This document shows positions 38,467-50,777 of a DNA stretch of 64,000 bases, in pieces. The stretch is taken from assembly GCA_002077065.1 (NCBI GenBank), contig NAJO01000024.1:558001-622000 (forward strand), written 5' to 3'. Positions within the stretch are counted from its first letter, which is position 1, and every line of letters begins with the position of its first letter. This DNA is from Cryoendolithus antarcticus. Lineage: Eukaryota; Ascomycota; Dothideomycetes; Cladosporiales; Cladosporiaceae. Under the pieces are notes generated by a model, which did not search any database, was not told the origin of the DNA, and worked only from the letters and a program-made list of their open reading frames with translations. The position numbers and the translations under genes are program-made.

Positions 38467-39939
38467 ATGGCTGGACTTTTGGCACTCCCTGCAGAGCTGA
38501 TCGCAAGTATCTGCCAGTACATTGGAACAGACGAGATCTTCGCAGTAAGGCAAAGCTGCACGCAGCTCGAGCGGTTTTCATTTTCCTACTTTGCCCCAAA
38601 GTACTTCCGCAAGAAAGGCTTCCTTGTCCTCACTCTGAGTCTTGATGCGTTACAATTTATCGCTTCGCACAATGAGCTCCGCACACACGTGCAGCACATC
38701 TGGCTGAACCCAGACTGCTTCACACACGACACCTGGGAACGATTATGTCAAGACTACAGGCGGAGTCCACAGGCGAAGGACCAGCAAGCTGTTCAGACGC
38801 GAGCCTGGGATGATTACAAAGACGACAATGCTCGACTACTGCACACGTCCGATCTCACTACACGACTGAATAAGGCTCTTGCTGGCCTTCCCAACCTTCG
38901 CACCGTCGGCATGCGTCGAAGTACAGATCACTACGCACATGGCTGCGCTACCGTGCGGCGCGCCACTGATCGAGACGCTCGAATACTCGGACCCATCCCA
39001 GAAGACGAGGCGAAGTACTTGTCAGGTCCAACGAGACTTTTCGAAGCACTTGTCGCAGCAGTGGCGCAATCCACGGTATCTATTGAGCGGTTCTACACCG
39101 ACGCAATCGAGTTCGACAACATTCCAGCATCTCGACTAGAGGACCAGACGCTGTCATCAGCATTTCAAGCACTGTTATATCTCGAGATCAATGCTGTCAA
39201 GGGTTTCCTAGCTCCATCACAACACTATCACCGTTCCGCCAGCCACTACTCCGATGGACGCTACCCAGGCAGTGTACTGGTGCAGTTACTATCACATGCG
39301 CCCAAGCTTCGCGAGCTGGGCCTACAGATCTTTCCCAACAACAAGCAGTCCTACCACGTCGCTCCAACGTGGAATAGATCGCAGAGCTGGCGCGTCAGCT
39401 ACCCGTACCTCGCAATGAGGACCGTAGCTGAGACTGTCCAGTTGACGAATCTGCGTCGACTGAAGCTCGAGAAGCTCACAATGCAGTCCGGCATGCTCGT
39501 AGACTTGCTGTCACCTGCGGCTGCTACACTGCGAAGCCTCAAGCTTCGCGACATCCGCCTCATCCCCTGGAGCCAAAGTCCTGATGGCAACACCATCTCC
39601 GACGAGGTCGAGAAGCCCTGGCGGACCGTATTCGTCTTCCTAGCCACATCCTGTGCATCGTTATCCTTCCTCCTGCTCCACCGCATCCTCCACGACTCAG
39701 GCGTGATCAGGTTTGTGCCCGAGCCACCAGGCTCTGCAATCACCATCGAAGACCCCCCGGGTAGTGAAGGCATACCGTTCGCCCTGCACGATACTGTCAC
39801 TGTCAAGGCTGATGGTCTCGATGAAGTACAAGGACGGGTGCGGCAGCTTGTGGACGCGCATTGGCATGGTGGACATGTTGTATGTTACTCGCTGGACGAT
39901 AGGGCGTGGCACACAGATACCTCCAATGAGGAGTGGTAG
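38467..39939 (+). CDS. F-box domain protein
   Basis: This is a probable substrate adaptor of an SCF ubiquitin ligase. It is a single exon of 490 aa. The F-box is at the extreme N-terminus: LLALPAELIASICQYIGTDE, then RQSCTQLERFSFSYFAPKYF. This is followed by the fungal pattern of VLTLSLDALQFIASHNELRTHVQHIWLNP-like text, in which relatives measure damage or binding by irregular leucine-rich segments. The rest contains scattered Leu-rich strand/helix pairs such as NLRRLKLEKLTMQSGML and LRSLKLRDIRLIP, suggesting degenerate LRRs. The substrate is unknown. Such F-box/LRR proteins are numerous and fast-evolving in Dothideomycetes. Confidence 0.88.
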   Translation: MAGLLALPAELIASICQYIGTDEIFAVRQSCTQLERFSFSYFAPKYFRKKGFLVLTLSLDALQFIASHNELRTHVQHIWLNPDCFTHDTWERLCQDYRRSPQAKDQQAVQTRAWDDYKDDNARLLHTSDLTTRLNKALAGLPNLRTVGMRRSTDHYAHGCATVRRATDRDARILGPIPEDEAKYLSGPTRLFEALVAAVAQSTVSIERFYTDAIEFDNIPASRLEDQTLSSAFQALLYLEINAVKGFLAPSQHYHRSASHYSDGRYPGSVLVQLLSHAPKLRELGLQIFPNNKQSYHVAPTWNRSQSWRVSYPYLAMRTVAETVQLTNLRRLKLEKLTMQSGMLVDLLSPAAATLRSLKLRDIRLIPWSQSPDGNTISDEVEKPWRTVFVFLATSCASLSFLLLHRILHDSGVIRFVPEPPGSAITIEDPPGSEGIPFALHDTVTVKADGLDEVQGRVRQLVDAHWHGGHVVCYSLDDRAWHTDTSNEEW

Positions 39940-40149
39940 ATGATCGTATCGCATAATTTTGCACACTCTGACCGGTCTCTGGCATGCTTGTGTCAATTGA
40001 TAGCAAAGTCGCCTCTGCCTATGAAGACATTGGTTTCGGCGTTCTCACTGCCACACTTCGGAGACCATGGCTATTGCAGCTATGACTATAGATACACTAG
40101 AAGTCTCCGTGGTTTTGGGAGAAGAACCATGCTACAGCGGTAAGCTATC

Positions 40150-42017
40150 TCATCCCGAGAGTCCCACAACAGCGCCGGAGCGTTGCTGGGGCTGAAGAAT
40201 GTGCTTTGTTGCCGCTGGCTCCGACATCGACAACGGTGACGGATAGGGTCTCAGATCAAGGCTGCCGTGCGCAGGCACTCCGCCGTCCTTCGTTGAGATT
40301 CCGTTGCTCTCAGCCACAGGTACCGAGGCGCTCTCGCCGTTGACTTTTGTCGCCTTCGGTGACCCAATCTTCAGTTTCACGATTAGACTTTGCTCCTCCT
40401 CATCAGACTCCTCCATCTCGTCCTCATCTTCTCGATCATCCGGTACGCGCTCCTCGTCCTCGGCAGCATTGGCGTCACTGTTCCACTCATCCCCACTTTG
40501 CGGCAGATCGTCTTCCTCGCTCAAGTCCGCATCGTCCTCATCGTCGTCCGGTACCCGTTTCCGCTTTGCATAGCCATTGGTAGCACCCCTCGTGGTCCTT
40601 GCAACGCCCCTGCCCAAGTCCTCGCTGTCACCGTCCTGTCCCAGCTCGTCTGCGCTCGTGACTTCGTTCGCCAGACCACTTGTTCCATATTCCCCGTTCA
40701 CCTGTCTCGGCCTGACCTGCCGTCCGCTAGAAGTATACTGTGGTCCAGTCGCAGCAGGGGTGTTCCGCTCCGAGTGCCTGTTCGATCTACGAGTCGAGGT
40801 CGCGTCCGAGTCCTCCTCGTCATCGTAGGTGTATCGCATGCGCTTGCCTCGAGTCCTCCCTTCGTACGACGAGAAGCCAGGCTCGGGGCGCGTGAAGGCT
40901 GCGCGGCGTGCTTGACGATACTCGCGGCGATAGCGTTTCTCGACGCTGGCCTCGAAGCGCGGTATCGCGTTCAGCATCCTCTGTCCTAGCGTACGAGCGA
41001 CCTGCGATCCATCCTCTTTCTCCAGCTTCTCGGCGAGTACTCGGAGCTCGTCTATGTTGCCTGCCATGTTGTACCACTGGAAGTTCTTGGTGTATCGATT
41101 CGCTTCCCTGTACACTCGAAATGTAGTGTCATCTTGCCCCTCGATCAGAAAGTACCGTCTCTTGTCACCGTCGCGGCCCCAGGGCTGCACTGAAAGTGGC
41201 TGATTCTCGTCGTCACTGTGCCTTGTCTGCTTGTAGGAGTCCTTTATTATTGCGCTGATTAGTTCTGAGGAGTTGAGCGACCACATGATCAGTGTGCGGA
41301 TGAGGTAGAGCTGCGATGTCTTGTTAGCTGTTGACTTCACAGTGTCGTCGCAAGATCGCTTCGTACCCTGTCTTCCGGTGGCATATTGTTAAAGTTCTTG
41401 CCACCATGCAGTGGATTTGCGCCTTGCCAACGGTGCGGCCATTGGCTCTTGTGCGAGAGCACTGCCTCCTCGAGTGCTCGCCCGTAGTGTCCGTGTCTAA
41501 GCTTCAATGTCAGCTCTCCGTGGAACTTTCGACGTTCCTATGCTATTGTCCTGGTAGCTGCGACTGCGGGTCGTGCATTCCACAGCCTCGGAGAGACATA
41601 CTCGACAGGTTTCTTCCGATTCATAACCAATCCCAGCACCGCGCACAGAAGCCCCTCCACCTCCCTGCTCGGCGCTTCGCCTGCTACTCCAGTTTCCAGG
41701 TCCTGAGGACCGATATGTGCCAACTTCGTGGTAAATGCGCTCGAGAACCGTGATCGGAACATTACGATGAACTAATTCGCGGTTAGCGACGCGACTTGAC
41801 GTGTTCCCACGCGTTTGCGACAACGTACAGCAATCACATGGCTATCCGCAATCGTATCCTCATGGGGTGATGAGGGAGCGCGTTTAGGGCGCGGAGGGGA
41901 CGGTTTCGGCGGTGGAGCGGCCAATTTCGTAGCCTTCTTCGCCTTCGCGAATATGGGAGCCAACTTCTTAATCTCTTCTTCAGGAGCTGATGATAGGTCA
42001 CTGTCCGAGTCCGACAT
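40150..42017 (-). CDS. WHIM/DDT-like chromatin-associated protein
   Basis: This is a nuclear protein of the fungal family related to the WHIM motifs of ISWI-associated subunits. Minus-strand exons are 42017-41829, 41771-41602, 41496-41367 and 41310-40150, giving 549 aa. The start MSDSDSDLSSAPEEEIKKL is followed by a basic, Pro-rich stretch. A DDT-like helical region follows: FIVMFRSRF, GPQDLETGV, EGLLCAVLGLVMNRKKPVE and GHYGRALEEAV. The WHIM-like core is LYLIRTLIMWSLNSSELI, then QPWGRDGDKRRYFLIEGQDD and FRVYREANRYTKN. KRYRREYRQARRAAF and GRTRGKRMRYTYDDEEDSD lead into a long Asp/Glu-rich tail. In ISWI partners such motifs measure linker DNA; the same job here is inferred. The three internal joins (each in phase) recover family text that no single frame contains. 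Confidence 0.88.
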
Positions 42018-43376
42018 GATAGCAGTAAGTAGTGACGGTGTGCAGTGTAGTTGCGTACGGAAAGTGGGTTCGATGTCGAGATGACATGGGGTTTGAACTT
42101 CGAGGGCAAACGGCAATGACTAAGCGACGAGGGCGGGAAGGACAATCAACGGCGGTGCGTGGTAAGTACAGTGTGATATACGCCTCTAGATACTACGAGG
42201 CCCTGCGTGTTCAACGCGCCAACCATAGATGTCAACTCGAGACTCTCTTCGGATATCAAGAGGGTTCTTGTGGTTATCTAGATTTTGTTGCGTCTGTGGA
42301 CGACTCGGTGCTTTGCTTCAGAGGGCGAGCGCGTCAGTGTTTTTTCGCTACCGATTTCACAAGTCTTCTAGTGCATTCCGGTGGTCGAATTGACCGGTAG
42401 AGCCTCTCCATGAACAATTCGAGGTTTCGTGCGGTTGTTCCAAGATTACTGCAACAGTGTCGAGGAACAATCATACTCGTGAGACGGGGCAAACCTCTGT
42501 AGGTCCAGAGCAGAGGTCTATTCTCCCAGCGATCCGATGGGACTCGGATGCACCTGGAGGAGCCATGTACGAGTGCGACAGCCGTGGCAGGGACGCCGTA
42601 GAGAGACATCTGGCCTCCAGAGAAAGATAAGACTTGCACCTCATGTGGAATGCATGATAGCTCCCAAAATTCCGGGTTATCGGCTGCATAGATTAAACGG
42701 TCTGCGCTCTCACGTATAGTCGGCTGTCGCTTTGTCGCAATGTGGCGACCCTGAAGTGTTGACTTCTAGTCGCGTCGATCGCTGGATGTGAATCGGGTCT
42801 AGCACAGCTGGAGCGTTCAATTATAATGTCGTACTGCGCACTTTTGCGCCATACATACATTGATTGCACTTTTCTGACCCCAGCTTTCGATCAATTCCAT
42901 CGTTGACACCAGTACGTGAATAAACTCTCATGGAATAGTCAAGCTGAGCGTGTGGTTTCGTTTTATGCTTCGCATAGCTGACTTTGACATCGTTGCTTTG
43001 CGAAAATGATGCTGTAGTTTTCTGACAATGAGATACTGAGATTGCTTACACTCTCATAGCAGTTCATCATACTGCATAAAACGCGGCACTTCACGCAAAT
43101 GAAGATGTCAACATGTGAGATCAAATGATTCGCTTCTTTGCAGTCGGCGTATAATGCAGCACAATCACGGAAGATCGGTGTAAAGATTAAAACAGAGAGC
43201 GGTATGCTGGAGGAGGGGATGAGACAAAGCGACGTTCGAAGATGCGCTTCGGCAAACTTTCTCGATCGAGTCAGTCCCGCGCCAAGGCTTTACTCGCACC
43301 CGCAAATTGAGACTTGACGACGACCACCCAAGAACTTTGCTACACACATCGACAACACGATCCGCAATCCAACAAG
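42018..43376. promoter_or_regulatory. Divergent intergenic region, WHIM-like gene / RPL8
   Basis: These 1.36 kb lie between two starts and must contain the strong ribosomal-protein promoter, probably within the last few hundred bases. AT-rich tracts occur at about 42820-43060. No gene was recognised. Confidence 0.45.
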
Positions 43377-44309
43377 ATGGTACGACTGACAATGTACGGC
43401 TTGGAGATATACACAGGAATGCTAACAACACACAGGGTCGTGTCATTCGCAATCAGAGGAAGGGCCGCGGGTCCATCTTCACTGCGAACACCCGTACGAT
43501 TCCCATATCATTGCGAACCACTGGAATACCCTACTAACACCTCACTCAAGGTCTCAACAAAGCCCCCGCCCAGTTCCGTACCTACGATTTCGCCGAGCGC
43601 CATGGCTACATCCGCGGCGTGGTGAAGGAGATCATCCACGACCCCGGCCGTGGCGCACCCCTCGCCAAAGTCACATTCCGCGATCCCTACCGCTATAAGC
43701 TCCACACCGAGACCTTCATCGCCAATGAGGGCATGTACACTGGCCAGTTCATCTACGCCGGCAAGAACGCATCGCTCACAATCGGCAATGTGCTCCCGCT
43801 TGGATCAGTGCCCGAGGGTACCGTTGTCAGCAACGTGGAGGAGAAGATTGGCGACCGTGGCGCTCTTGGACGTACGTCAGGAAACTATGTGACGGTTATT
43901 GGCCACAACCCGGATGAAGGCAAGACTCGCGTCAAGTTGCCTTCGGGAGCGAAAAAGGTGGTTGCAAGCACTGTGCGCGGCATGATCGGCATTGTTGCTG
44001 GTGGTGGCAGGACGGACAAACCGCTCATGAGTATGTTGGACCTGAAATTGGATTGAGATGGAGCGTATACTGACAAGATCTACAGAGGCGTCGCGTGCGA
44101 AGCATAAGTTCGCTGTGAAGCGCAACTCATGGCCCAAGACTCGTGGTGTGGCCATGAACCCTGTCGATCATCCTCACGGTGGTGGTAACCACCAGCATAT
44201 CGGTAAGGCCTCGACCATCTCGCGTTACGCTGCCCAGGGTCAAAAGGCTGGTCTCATTGCTGCACGGAGAACGGGTCTGCTACGTGGTACCCAGAAGACC
44301 AAGGATTAG
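43377..44309 (+). CDS. RPL2: 60S ribosomal protein uL2 (Rpl2/RPL8)
   Basis: uL2 is a universally conserved large-subunit protein near the peptidyl-transferase centre. Exons are 43377-43379, 43436-43493, 43551-44030 and 44086-44309, giving 254 aa, the exact length of the yeast protein. The first exon is only the ATG. Joining to exon 2 gives [20 protein letters not shown], then [20 protein letters not shown] across the next join. Hallmarks are [14 protein letters not shown], the [20 protein letters not shown] loop, and the catalytic-region motif [18 protein letters not shown] with the conserved His. Four small exons with introns of 56, 57 and 55 nt, concentrated at the 5' end, are typical of fungal ribosomal protein genes. 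Confidence 0.97.
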
Positions 44310-45105
44310 ATGGGTGCATGATGTGGACGGAGTTAGCTGGGTGCTGTGCGTTGCGCTGCGCACTGTCAGGCGACAAGATAGTCGATACAGTCGTGATAGT
44401 GATGCAATTCAGCGAAATCATCATCAATGACCCAAGCTTCCGCAGCAGGATGCTGCTAGGAGAGGGAATAATGAAACACCTTCCGCAGCATCTCACACCA
44501 AGCGATCGGCCTCGATACGTATGGATGTTGGATGCCCTTGCGACTGTCCAAATCAATATCTTCAAGTCTGTCATTCACTGCTGTAGATCACGTACCGCTT
44601 CTGCGGAATACAGGTACTGGCTTGGCACGCCGGCCCGCTGCCTTCCGCTCCCGCCATCGCTCTGGCTTACCGGCTGACAGTCGCGACAACTCACCATCGC
44701 CCGGAGATCAGAAGTACGAACTCCCGCTTGAAGTTCAACCCCACTCTAATCGCATTGAAGCCACCCCCCCGAGCGCGTCTGCACCGCGTTGTTGATACGG
44801 GAAACACTCTCTGGCCGACTTTCGATATTTTCGCTTCACCACACTCGCTTCTCCTTGCTGCGCATTACACAACACACAGCAGCCATCACGCGCGACGTCC
44901 GGCCATCGACACGGAAGGCGCTGGGGCTTGGCTACATTGAGAACAGCAGTCGCGACCTCGATACTGTTGTGAGGGACTATTGACAGGACTGGACTTCACT
45001 TCTGCTGCCTGGGACTGTGCGCGCGGTATTTCTAATCACGTGTTCTTGCCTGACTGGGTCAGGAAGGAGGTCTGGTGAGGGCGTTTGGGGAGGCACTCTT
45101 TCAAC
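44310..45105. other. Intergenic region, RPL2 / SNF2-family gene
   Basis: These 796 nt hold the RPL2 3' end and the remodeler promoter with a C-rich leader (about 44640-44900). No gene was recognised. Confidence 0.45.
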
Positions 45106-48100
45106 ATGGCTGCTGTGCAGCCCGCGCAGGGCATGCAGCAGCAGACCAACAATGCCAGTATGATGGCGCAGCAGAACATCCTGCCGGCGGGCATGACGAA
45201 GGAGCAGGTCCAGCAGATATACAAGGTATGTATTGGCATACGGTATGCGCGTAGAACCTGAGGCTTCGTGCTAATGTGTTGGCTACAGAAGTATCAGATG
45301 ATGAAGGCGCAGGGCGTGCCTGACAATGACCCCGAGCTCATCAAGGCGCGTGGCGTGCTGCAATCGATCCAGCAAAAGACCGAGATGATCAAGCGACAAC
45401 AGGCCTTCCGGCAACAACAGCAGGCGCAGCTCAAGCAGCAACAGCAAGCTGCGCTTCAACAGAATGGCATGGCTGGTTCGCATGACATGAACGGAGGCAG
45501 CATGCCGGCGCAGCCTTCCGTCGACACGCAAGGGCAGCAGGGACAATCTCAGATGCCAGCGACAAATGGCGCAACGCCTACACCCACGAGTGCAGTTAGC
45601 AACAATGGTATGGCTACTGGCGCTGATGGCGGTCAGGATACTGCGCTGTCGAAAGAGCAGGTGGAGAAGCTTCGGTACCAGATGAAGGCGTTCACAGCGC
45701 TGCAAAGGAACATGCCCATACCTCAGCCTATACAGGACCGCATATTCCCATCAAGGCAAGACCAGCAAGCAATGACTACTGCGGACGCGCTTGCTGCCGC
45801 TGGTAAGGTGCTTGACACTGCTGCGCCGTCCTCCGAGACCGCTTTGGCGACCCAGACTGGTGCTCCAGACGGACGACCTCGACACCGCTTCGAGACCTTC
45901 ACTGACCCTCACTCTCTACTGTTGAAGCGCATAACCTACGGCGATCATGCGCAGCGACACTACAGGTCGAACGTGCCGAGCATCATGCCACTTGGGGTGG
46001 ACCCAGAGCGGATACGAGAAGAGCGCGAGAACATTGTGTACAACCGTGTCATGGCACGGCGCGTGGAGCTCGGCAAATTGTCTGCCAACATCGGCGCCTG
46101 GGACACGAGCAAATCGGACACACCTAAAGACAACGCAAATCTCAAGCTTAAGGCGTTGATCGAGTATAAGTCCCTGTGCTTACTGCAGAAGCAGCGCCAG
46201 ATGCGCGCGAGCATCAGCAAGGAAATGATGCAATCGGACAACCTCGCTATGACTGCCAATCGTAGTATGTATCGGCGGGTCAAGAAGCAGTCGTTGCGCG
46301 AAGCTCGCATCACGGAGAAGCTCGAGAAACAACAGCGGGATGCAGCTGAGAACAAGGAGAAGTTGAAGCACACCACCTTCGTGCGATCCATCGTGCAGCA
46401 CTCGGATGATGTGAAGAAGTCTGGTCACGAGTCACGAGATCGCCAGCGCAAGCTGGGACGCATGATGATGATCCAGCACTCCAACATCGAGAAGGAGGAG
46501 CAGAAGCGTATCGAGCGTACCGCTAAGCAGCGTCTGCAAGCCTTGAAAGCCAACGATGAAGAGACCTACCTCAAGCTGCTTGGTCAGGCCAAGGACAGTC
46601 GTATCTCGCACTTGCTCAAGCAGACTGATGGCTTCTTGGGCGAGCTTGCAGCGTCAGTCAAGGCACAGCAGCGCAACATGGCACAGCGATACGGCGACCA
46701 GGAGAGCGACGATGAACCCGATCCAGAAATGGCCGACAGCGAAGACGAAGGCAAGACTAAGGTCGACTACTACGAAGTCGCGCATCGTGTCAAGGAGACT
46801 GTCACTGAGCAAGCGCGTAGTCTTGTCGGCGGGACGCTGAAGGACTACCAGATCAAGGGCCTTCAGTGGATGATCTCGCTCTACAACAATAACCTCAACG
46901 GTATCCTGGCCGACGAGATGGGTCTCGGCAAAACCATCCAGACAATCTCTCTGATCACATACCTCATCGAGAGGAAGAGGCAGCAAGGCCCATATCTGGT
47001 TGTTGTACCACTCAGCACACTCACTAATTGGAACAGCGAGTTCGAGAAGTGGGCACCGTCAGTCAACCGCATCGTCTACAAGGGCACACCTGCTCAGCGC
47101 AAAACCCAACAGCAGCAGATTCGCTATGGGCAATTCCAAGTCTTGCTCACCACTTACGAGTTCATCATCAAGGACCGGCCCATCCTCAGTAAGATCAAGT
47201 GGCTGCACATGATCGTCGATGAAGGTCATCGCATGAAGAACGCCAATTCAAAGCTCAGTCAGACCATCACACAGTACTACCATACGAAGTATCGCCTGAT
47301 CTTGACCGGTACACCGCTTCAGAATAACCTTCCCGAGTTGTGGGCGCTTCTCAACTTCGTGCTTCCCAACATCTTCAAATCCGTCAAGTCGTTCGATGAG
47401 TGGTTCAATACTCCTTTCGCAAACACAGGTGGCCAGGACAAGATGGAGTTGTCTGAGGAGGAGCAATTGCTCGTCATTCGTCGACTGCACAAGGTTTTGC
47501 GACCTTTCTTGCTCCGTCGCCTGAAGAAGGATGTCGAGAAGGATTTGCCGGACAAGCAGGAGCGCGTCATCAAGTGTAATTTCTCTGCTCTACAAGCCAA
47601 GCTATACACACAGCTCACCAAGCATCAACGCATCATGGTAGACGACGCGAGTGGCAAGAAGACTGGCATGCGCGGTCTTAGCAACATGCTCATGCAACTG
47701 CGCAAGCTCTGCAATCACCCTTTTGTGTTCGACGAAGTGGAGAAGACAATTAGTCCGGAAACCTTCACCAACGATCTCATTTGGCGGTCTGCCGGAAAGT
47801 TCGAGCTGCTGGACCGAGTCCTACCCAAGTTTCAAGCGACGGGCCACCGAGTGCTCATGTTCTTCCAGATGACTGCCATCATGGACATCATGGAGGACTA
47901 CATGCGATACAAGGGGATCAAATTCATGCGTCTTGATGGGTCTACCAAGTCAGATGACCGTTCTGAGCTACTGAAGGAATTCAATGCTCCGGGCTCAGAC
48001 TACTTCTGCTTTTTGCTCTCCACACGTGCTGGCGGTTTGGGCCTCAACTTGCAAACTGCGGACACAGTCATCATCTACGATTCGGACTGGAATCCGCATC

Positions 48101-49551
48101 AGGATTTGCAAGCGCAGGATCGTGCTCATCGTATTGGCCAGAAGAACGAGGTACGCATCTTGCGACTCATCAGCTCGAAATCCGTAGAAGAGAAGATTCT
48201 CGAACGTGCACAGTTCAAGCTCGACATGGACGGCAAGGTCATCCAAGCCGGCAAGTTCGACAACAGATCCACGAACGAGGAGCGTGATGAGATGTTGCGA
48301 GTCATGTTGGAGACCGCCGAAGCAGCTGAAGAGTTGCAGCAAGAAGAGATGGACGATGAGGACCTCAATGCCATCATCATGCGCAACGATGATGAGTTTG
48401 AGCTCTTCCAACAGATGGACAAGGACCGCTTCGAGAATGAGCCATATGGACCAAATCGCAAACTTGGCCGTTTAATGGGCGAGAGCGAGTTGCCAGAGCT
48501 CTACCTGAACGAGGAACTGCCTGTCGACGACACTGTGCACCTTCCTACTGGTCGTGGCGCCCGGGAGCGCACTCGTGTTAAGTACGACGACGGTCTGACA
48601 GAAGAGCAGTGGCTGGACGCTGTAGATGCAGATGACGACACGATTGAGGCCGCTATCGCTCGGAAGAACGCCCGCAAGGAGAAGCGCGCGGGCAAACAGC
48701 AGTCTGGGCTGCGCAACGAGTACGATGCTGACGATACGCCTCCCGTCTCTCGCAATGTCTCCGAGTCGCCCATTCCCGAACCACGAAAACGCGGCCGCAA
48801 ACCAGGCAAATCCGCTCAGAAAGTTCGCAAGGCCGACGAGGCCTCCCTCGACGGTCTTGCCGTCGATGCTGCGCCTGCAAAGAAGCCTCGCCGTGGTGGC
48901 AACAAATCCACAGACACCCTCTCATCCTCCGAGCGCGATTCCTTACAGAAGGTTCTCAACGACGTGTACGAAGCGATCGACGATCTCGTCGAAGAGTCCT
49001 CGGAGCCTGACGTCCAGCCCAGAGGGATCATAGATCCATTCATGGACCTTCCACCGCGCAGCATGTACGCGGACTACTATCAGCTCATTAGGCAACCGAT
49101 AGCGATGAAGCAGATTGAGAACAAGATCAAGAAGTCACAGTACCAGAATTTGAGACAGTTCAGGGCCGATGTCGGGTTACTTTGTAAGAATTGCAGGCAG
49201 TATAACGAGGACGGGAGTGTACTTTACAATGACGCGAATTTGATAGAGGTAAGTCAGACTCTGGCCCATGGCTGACGTGAACAAATCGCTGACTTGAGTG
49301 AACAGGAAACCTGTCTGCAGAAGCTCCGGGAAGAGACTGCCAATCTACCCGAGTGGCAGGACTTCGATGAGGCCGACTCTGTGGCAGACACTTCGAGGAT
49401 CAACTCGAGTGTGGGGACGCCGCAGCCTGTGGTGAAGAGCGGCATCAAGCTTAAGTTGAATGGGCGTGGTGCTGGCAATGGGACCGCGAATTTGGGCAGT
49501 GCCTCTAGGGGAGGCACTGACAGCAGAGGAGGGAGCGATGATGAGGACTAG
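45106..49551 (+). CDS. STH1: SWI/SNF- or RSC-type chromatin remodeling ATPase (Snf2/Sth1) with bromodomain
   Basis: This is the catalytic motor of a SWI/SNF-class remodeler that slides and ejects nucleosomes. Exons are 45106-45225, 45289-49248 and 49306-49551, giving 1441 aa. In order: a Gln-rich N-terminus with MTKEQVQQIYKKYQMMK; an HSA-type basic helical region at about residues 330-470 that binds actin-related proteins; an acidic linker. The DExx lobe begins at DYQIKGLQWM, with Walker A ADEMGLGKT near 584 and the DEGH box near 682. The C-terminal lobe carries LDGSTKSDDR, STRAGGLGLNLQ and QAQDRAHRIGQ (about 925-990). A SnAC-like segment follows, then AT-hook-like KRGRKPGK, and a bromodomain at about 1262-1362 (YYQLIRQPIAMKQIENKI). 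Assignment to Sth1 rather than Snf2 is by overall resemblance only. Confidence 0.95.
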
Positions 49552-49765
49552 GAGCCTCCGGCTATATGGGGATGAGGGAGAATTGAGGTGCGGAAACAAG
49601 GTGATATCCTAGTGCAGGCGATAAGCAAAGACCGTATGTCCTCGCGTACTCTCAGTGGCAATACAGCATTGACAACGCTCATATCAATCAACCTGCGGTG
49701 ATGGACCAAGCGATCAACTCCACGTCGAAAGCCACCTTGCCACCTCTCTTCAAGACGTCCCCTCC

Positions 49766-50545
49766 TCAAAACAACACCCCCTTCGTACTAGGCACCTCCC
49801 CCTCCCTCCCCACCACCGGACTACAAGCCATCCGCAACGCCACAGCCAGCGCCTTGAACGCGCTCTCCGCCCGATGATGATCGTTCTCTCCCCGTATACA
49901 ATCTACATGCATCGTGATCCCTGCTCCCTGGGCGAAACTCTGCAGGCAATGAGGTATCATTTCACAGCTGAGATCGCCGAGTTTCTCGCGCTTGAGGCCT
50001 AGGTCTACGACGCAGAAGGGGCGGTTGGAGAGGTCTACGACGGCGCGGGAGAGGGCTTCGTCGAGGGGGCAGTAGGCGCTGCCGAAGCGGGCGAGGCCTG
50101 TAGTGGTGTGGAGGGCGAGTTTGAGGGCCTTGGCTTACTGTCAGGAACGAGGCACGATTGGGAGGGTACGGCTAGATTTACTGACCTGTCCTAATGCTAT
50201 GAAAGTATCCTCTGCCGTGTGGTGATCATCTATGTGCAGATCCCCTCTTGTCTTCAACCGCAAACTCCATCCACCGTGTTTTGCTAGGGCGTGTAGCATG
50301 TGGTCTAGGAAGCCAATGCCGGTGTCTATTGCTATCTCTTGTGAGGCTGAGCTCTGTGATGCGTGGACCTTTGTCTGTGACTCTGCGGAGGCGCCGTTGG
50401 TGCTCGCGACTTCTTCCAGTGAGGGCACCGCGCCGCCATCGAGGTTCAGTGAGAGCTGGATCTTGGTCTCGTTGGTGTCACGATTGAGCGTTGCTGCGCG
50501 GATGCGCTTTGATGGGGAGACCGAGAGGGAATTGGCGGAAGACAT
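49766..50545 (-). CDS. HIS3: Imidazoleglycerol-phosphate dehydratase (histidine biosynthesis)
   Basis: HIS3 dehydrates imidazole glycerol phosphate to imidazole acetol phosphate, the sixth step to histidine; the cofactor is Mn. Minus-strand exons are 50545-50186 and 50128-49766, giving 240 aa. His-rich metal motifs are all present: [31 protein letters not shown], and [16 protein letters not shown] near the C-terminus. The intron acceptor is the non-pyrimidine ccaag; it is chosen because it restores ALGQALKLALH and [20 protein letters not shown]. The nearer cag acceptor would put TAA in frame. An upstream in-frame ATG at 50620 exists but [18 protein letters not shown] matches family starts. 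A 57-nt intron. Divergent from RPC19; I found no exact TGACTCA Gcn4/Cpc1 site in the 232-bp spacer. Confidence 0.94.
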
Positions 50546-50777
50546 GATTGGAATACGACCGTAGGTGACCTTGGTCGAATAGCTAATCAGTATACGGATG
50601 TACCTGATCAGTTGTCGCACTGGACATAGTGGAGCTCAGAAAGATTGTCGACCGGGGTCTCACATCTACCGGCGCTAGCAAAACGCTAAAATTTGAGGTT
50701 ATCACAGTACATCCAGATCGACTGCTGCAGGCGTTCATCATTAATCCTGCCGTTCAAGTTCGAGAAACCATCATAGA
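50546..50777. promoter_or_regulatory. Compact divergent promoter, HIS3 / RPC19
   Basis: This 232-bp spacer contains an A/T-rich AAAATTTGAG element near 50690, resembling the ribosome-biogenesis RRPE motif. That would suit RPC19. The match is loose and unproven. Confidence 0.35.
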
